Notes under the pieces: generated by a model
Seen by the model: only the letters and a program-made list of their open reading frames with translations
Told to the model about the DNA's origin: nothing
The model's database searches: none
Position numbers and translations under genes: made by a program
Assembly (NCBI RefSeq): GCF_000321225.1
Contig: NW_004450567.1
Span: forward strand, 290,514-354,513
From: Odobenus rosmarus divergens
Lineage: Eukaryota > Chordata > Mammalia > Carnivora > Odobenidae
DNA: 64,000 nt
Direction of reading: 5' to 3'
Shown here: positions 56,101 to 62,100 of the stretch, one piece after another
Layout of the letters: every line of letters starts with the position of its first letter
Position numbering within the stretch: position 1 is the first letter of the stretch

Positions 56101-59100
56101 CGAGTGTTATCCTCCTCTGATTGGCAGGGGTAGTAACTTCTTTGCTTTCTCCACCAGCAACTGGTTTATATATAATTCGGTACCTTAAAACTCTCCCTGG
56201 AGCTTGGGTCCAGGTGATTTTAAAGCTGTCTGTAGTTTCATCTGTCACCTTTAGGTTTCGAGGTGCTCCTTTTACTGAAATTGGGTTTTTTTAAAAAAAA
56301 GTTTATTTTACATAAAAAATGCAAAACTAAGCTTTTGATCACCAAATTATAGCATTTCTCTAAACAAATCCAAAAGCAGTTTTTTGCCAAACATTCTGGT
56401 TACAGCATTCATTTAGCCAGACATTAACTAGATGCTGAAACAACAAATACAATACACAGAAAGAAACGAAGTACTGTTAATTTTTTTAATCAAATAAAGA
56501 GGTATCTAATAGTAAACTTTTAAAATCATAAATACTCTGTTAAATGGTAAATTCATGTTGACATAAAATTCAAGAATAAAAATACTTTATTTCTTGAAAC
56601 ACAGGTAGCCAAGGCTTTCCCTCTAACTAGATTTTCTCAGAAAAGTAGGAAAATAATACCAAACACCCAGTTCTACCATATTTATCCAACTGAATGAAGT
56701 GTCTTGTCCAGTCAGTTCCACAGCTAACTTTTTTATCTATATAGTCATTTGACTTGGAGAATTAGATCATACATGTGTTGGACCAAACACACTGTACTTA
56801 ATGAATGCTAGTTGGATCTAAATCTTGAGGTCAAATTGCAATGGGGGTAATGTACATAGACTCACAATCTTAAATGGGATTTTCATTGAGCCTAAAGGAG
56901 AACATCATCTGGCTTTATAGTTAGCAAACATGTTTAAATTACTTATTCATTTAAGGGGTAAATTGTCCATTTGGACCACACGTTCTTCTCAATCCGCTGG
57001 AGTGAAAGCACAGTGCAATACATCTGCATTTATCTCACATATAATCAGAAGTTTATCTAAATAGCCAACACAGCAGGAGATCACTTCAGGGAGAAAGAAA
57101 GTGTATCCCTTAAGAAAAGCAATGGCAGCTGGCAGACTTACACCCATGACTCATTTTACATGGCAAGGAAAAAGACTAAATTAGCCAGAACAAATGAGGC
57201 AGATAAACTGATGAATTTGAATAGTTCCCTACCCCCCGTTTATCTGCATGGGTTACATTCCAAGATCTCCAGAGGCTGCCTGAAACCATCAATGGTACTG
57301 AACCTTATATACACTATGTTTTTCTTATACTTACCTATGATGAAGCTTAATTTATAAATTAGGCACAGTAAGAGATTAACAACAATACCTAATAATAAAA
57401 TAGAATAACTATAACAATATACTGTAACAAAAATTATGTGAATATGGTCTCTCTCTCAAAATATCTTACTGTACTCAGCCCTCTTGGGATGATGTGAGAT
57501 GATAAAATGCCTACGTGATGGGATAAAGTGAGGTGAATGACGCAGGCATCATGACACAGCATTAGGCGACTATTGACCTTCTAACAGTAGTCAGAAGGAA
57601 AATCATCTGCTACTGGACTGTGGTTGACTATGGGCAACTGAAACCGCAGAAAGTGAAGCTGAGAATCAAGGGGAGCTACTTTACTAGTTTTGAAGATGAA
57701 TGTGTAATTTTGAGCCTTAGATTACCCAATAATAAAAAAAATGACTGTTTATAGGATTATTGACGTGGTTAAATGAGATAATCCACAGAAAGCAATTATC
57801 ATAGTATCTGACATATAAGCTGGAGCTCAATAATTGGTAGCCTAACAAAGGTACTGAAATCAGAAACTTCCTTATTGACTAAAGAAAGTTTAAATCCCAG
57901 ATTTCACTCAGACAATGGAATTGGAAATGTATTACCAAATGCTTTTGTTGAAGTCCAATGAGCAAAAACTAGAGCATATATGAATGCAGTTGGCTCTACT
58001 CAAAAACCCTCTGGACTTAAATTTCTTCTTGAGACACATTTCCATCCCCATCCTAAAGTGCTGAAGGAAAAGGGCCAGGCTCTTCAAGCAACAATATGGG
58101 CATTACAGAGAAACCATCAGAAAATCAGAAATATTGGGGTGCCTGGATGGCTCAGTCAGGCTCAGCAGGGAGTCTGCTTGAAGATTCTCTACCTCTGCCC
58201 CACCCTCCACTCATGCGCGTATTTTCTCTCTCTCTCAAATAAATAAATCTAAAAAAAAAAAAAAAGGAAATCAGAAATATCTAAGTATGGACTTCTAGGT
58301 TATTCAATACAAAAATCATAAGAAAAGTAGTTAACTTAGGCCATTATTTTATTTGCTGGCCTTCAGGTAGAAATATACCTAAACTATGCATACAAAGGAA
58401 AGATCAATCTTATTTTAAAAATCTTTCAGAGAAAAAAGATTCTCTAGCTTTTATCAGCAAGATATGCCAATATATGTTTTCCCTGTTAGCAAATACTTCT
58501 TTGGAACTATCTTAATTTCCTCATGCATCTGTTTCAGCTTCTTCACCTATCCCCAGTAAAAATAGAGAACAATTGACATGTCTTGTACTATTTGCGATAT
58601 TTATCTTAAAGAGTAATTGCCTAGTCTTAGTCTTCTCGTAACCAGGTTCCTTGGTATCCTTTAAATGTCAAATGTAGTGAAATGTATCAGAAAGTACTCA
58701 ATTTTATCCAGTAAAGAGGATATATCTAAACAAATGATGCTTAAAACATTTGGTAAAATTTGTACACTCATGTTCTCAGCTGCATTATTTACAATAGCTA
58801 AAAAGGGGCAGCAACCTAAGTATCTGTCTGTGGGTGAGTGGATAATCAAAATGTGATATAAACATATAATGGAATATCTTTCAGCCATAAGAAGAAAGGA
58901 AATGCTGATGCATGCTATAACATGGATGAACCTTGAGGACATTATGCTAAGTGAAATAAGTCAGAAAAAAAGGTTGAATACTGTATAATTCCACTCCTAT
59001 GAAGTACCTAGAGTAGTCAAATTCATAGAAACAGAAAATAGAATAGTGATTGCCAGGGGCAGTGGGGCGGGGGCGGGGGCGGGGGGTGGAAATGAAGAGT

Positions 59101-62100
59101 TATTTTTTAATGAGTACAGAGATTCAGTTTTGCAAGATGAAAACAGTTCTGGAGACGGATGGAGGTAATGGTAGCATAATAATATGAATGAACTAAATGC
59201 CACTGAAATGTATACTTAAAATGGTTAAAAGGGTAATTTTATGTTATATGTATTTTACCACAATTTTTAAAAAGAAAAAACATTTGGTAGTATGTTTGCC
59301 ATCACATCCATAGATAAAGTAAACAAAATTCAGAAGTATTTGAACATAACATGCTGAAATAAGGGACAGAAAAATCTGGCCTCAAGCAGTATTTTAAGAG
59401 TCAATCCCATAGTTATTAATAGTTCTCTATACCTCTTAACTTCAAATTCATCAAAATAAATCTAGGGGTTTGTTTATATAAAAGTTTTTTCACTTTTTAA
59501 AAAGGTGGATGAAGAGCTGTACTTTATAGATGCTGAATTTTACAGAGGCATTCACCATCTCTATAGAGGAGATGGTTACTTCAAACTGTAACTTGGTTCC
59601 ACAATAAACTGCTAGTTTTGGGAAAATAGGGTCAGAAACCTCATCTCACCTTCCGCGGTGGTCTCCTCCCCAGTTAAGGGAGCACTGAAGCCATCCTCAT
59701 ACTCTGCAGTCACGTTGACTAAGTACAGCGTCTCCGGCTTCAGGTTGTTGAGAATGACGCTGGTGCTTGACGCTGGCTCCACCACTGTGACCTCAGCATC
59801 CCCGGCAGCTTCCTTGTAGGTGATGTGGTATGAAAAGACATTTTCTCCGGCAGGAGCCCAGTTAGTTTTGAAACTGTAAGAAGTCGTCTCAGAAAAACTA
59901 AGATCCTTTGGAGGCACATAAGCTATTTAAAAAAAAAAAAAAAAAGGACACAGTTAAAATGTTTAAATCTATAAAGCAAAAATGGACCTGATGACTATGT
60001 TTATGAAATGGGTTATGTTCACTGGGGGAATAGTCATTGAGACAAATGTACTGAGTAAATATTCCACACCTGACCTCTGAGAGAAGGCCTCTCGTCTACA
60101 GCCCTACCAGGAGGTCTTGATCATTTGTCTTGACCATTCACGATACTAAGTTACACTGTTTAAATGGTTAATTAAAATTTAACTTGAATGGGGTTTCTAA
60201 ACACAAAGCAGTAATGGAATGGTCCTGCCCACAACTGGAATATTTAAACAGTAACAGACCTAAAATGAACCCAGCAATATTTTCCCACTAATCCTTGGCA
60301 ATCAGATATTAACTTTTGGTGGTAGACAGATATTTCAAAGTAATGATTAAGGAATTCTTCCTAACCAAAGAATATTCATTAAACTAAATCATAGGAAGAG
60401 CCAATATTTAAGGCCCACTGCTGGTCTCAAGGAACGTACAATCAAATTGGAAAGACAGGAGAGTGTCACATTATTAACAAAACAGAGCAGTACCTATGAA
60501 CCCCGGATGACTGGAAGTGATAGTAAGTGTTACAGCACTAGAACAGCTAAGGAAGGCTTGATGAAAGAGTTGGGACTTTTTACTGAATGTTGACAAATAG
60601 AATTTGAGTGCTCGCTTCAGCAGCACATATACTAAAATTGGAACGACAAATAGAATTTGAACAAATGAAGAAAAGAGGTTAAGGAATTCCAGCTGTGAGG
60701 AACGGTGCCCAAAATTGGTCCAGGGAAGGGAATGCATGCGAAGAATTCAAAGGTCTAGGACTATGTTCTTGTCACCTTTAATTCAAAGGACTTGGCTCAC
60801 CATCTAGCACGTATTAGACACTCAACTACAGGTTGTTGAATTGAATATGACAAATAGGTGTGATAAAGCTGGTGCCCAGCTCAGCTTAAGGATCTAGGAT
60901 CAAAAACATCTCATGACTCATGGTAAATAGCTTTTTCACCAATAAATACATGATCCATACCCAGGAGAAAGTCTTATCTCAGCTAAATAAACTAAGCTCA
61001 ATAGATTTCTGTAAGACAGGATAGTTATTTTTTCCTGTTTGTAGAAAGAATCGGAGAAGCGTATTATCCACAATTTTAGAACCAAAAAATGCTTTGTTCA
61101 TGAAGAGATAATTTTGGCTCTACAAAGCCTACTAACCTTTTTTCTTTATAGCTGCCAATTCTTGCTCAATTCTAAGGCAGATAGACTGTGTGAGTTCAAA
61201 AGATATTCTCTGAAAAGCATCAAAATCTTCCACTGTGAACACATGTGTCTCAGCAGGAGGAGAAGCAATAGCTTCTAATTCTGAGCGAACAGCATCCTTC
61301 ACACCAACTGCAAAGATTTCCACGTCAGAATTCCTTAGTTTTATAGCAGGATCTCTGAAAGCATCTGAAGATTTCCCATCAGTGATAAGAATCATGACCT
61401 TTGGTACGTTGCCTCTTGAACCCTTGCTAGGCACAAATATTTTCTCTCTGACGTAAGTCATTGCTTTCCCAGTGTTTGTAGATCCTCCTCTGTAGGGGAA
61501 GGTGTTTATTGCTTCAATTATATCTTCAACTTTGGTGAATTTTTTCAAAGTGAACTCAGTATGAGGATCACGGCTGTACTGGACAAGACTTATCTGTACC
61601 CTGTTTGGTGAAATCTCAAAACTTTTTACAAGAACTTCCAGAAAGGCTCTAACTTTAACAAAGTTTGCAATCCCGATGCTATAGGAACCATCAACCAAAA
61701 ACACGATATCGGCTTTTATATCCACACCACGTGAGCATTCTGTAAAAAGAAAAAAAAGCCCATTACAGTTCAACAAGTATAAATTAATCATGAAATATAG
61801 ATGTCTGGTTTTATTAATAAGCACACTTATTTAAAAGAAAACCATTGCAAATATTTTGAAACTAAACCTGAACCAGTAAGACATACTGTCAAACAGACCA
61901 CCACATATACCAAACCCAATGATAGACCTATTCACTTACCCACTTGAACTTTCATTGGCTGAGTCTTCTCCATTATTGAAATGGGTTCGCTGGATGTCAG
62001 TCCCTTCATGGCTGAAACACTGATCTGGTATTCTGTGTCTGCTGAAAGGTCACGAACACTGAGCGTGGTGGTCTGAGGCCCCACACTGAGAGCGTGCTGT

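Larger units (their letters stand above)
56275..59649 (-). other. COL12A1 intron w3/w4
   Basis: A 3.4-kb intron with the Tigger-like element, a SINE and an L1 end. 56275-57220 is unclassified and AT-rich. Confidence 0.8.

Noticed and set aside
61740..61824. Hydrophobic in-frame extension upstream of the VWA2 exon
   Set aside because: It looks like a signal or membrane segment but is intron with a T-rich polypyrimidine tract. The start context is weak and it reads through FFLFT directly from that tract. It serves as a warning for the VWA3 candidate.
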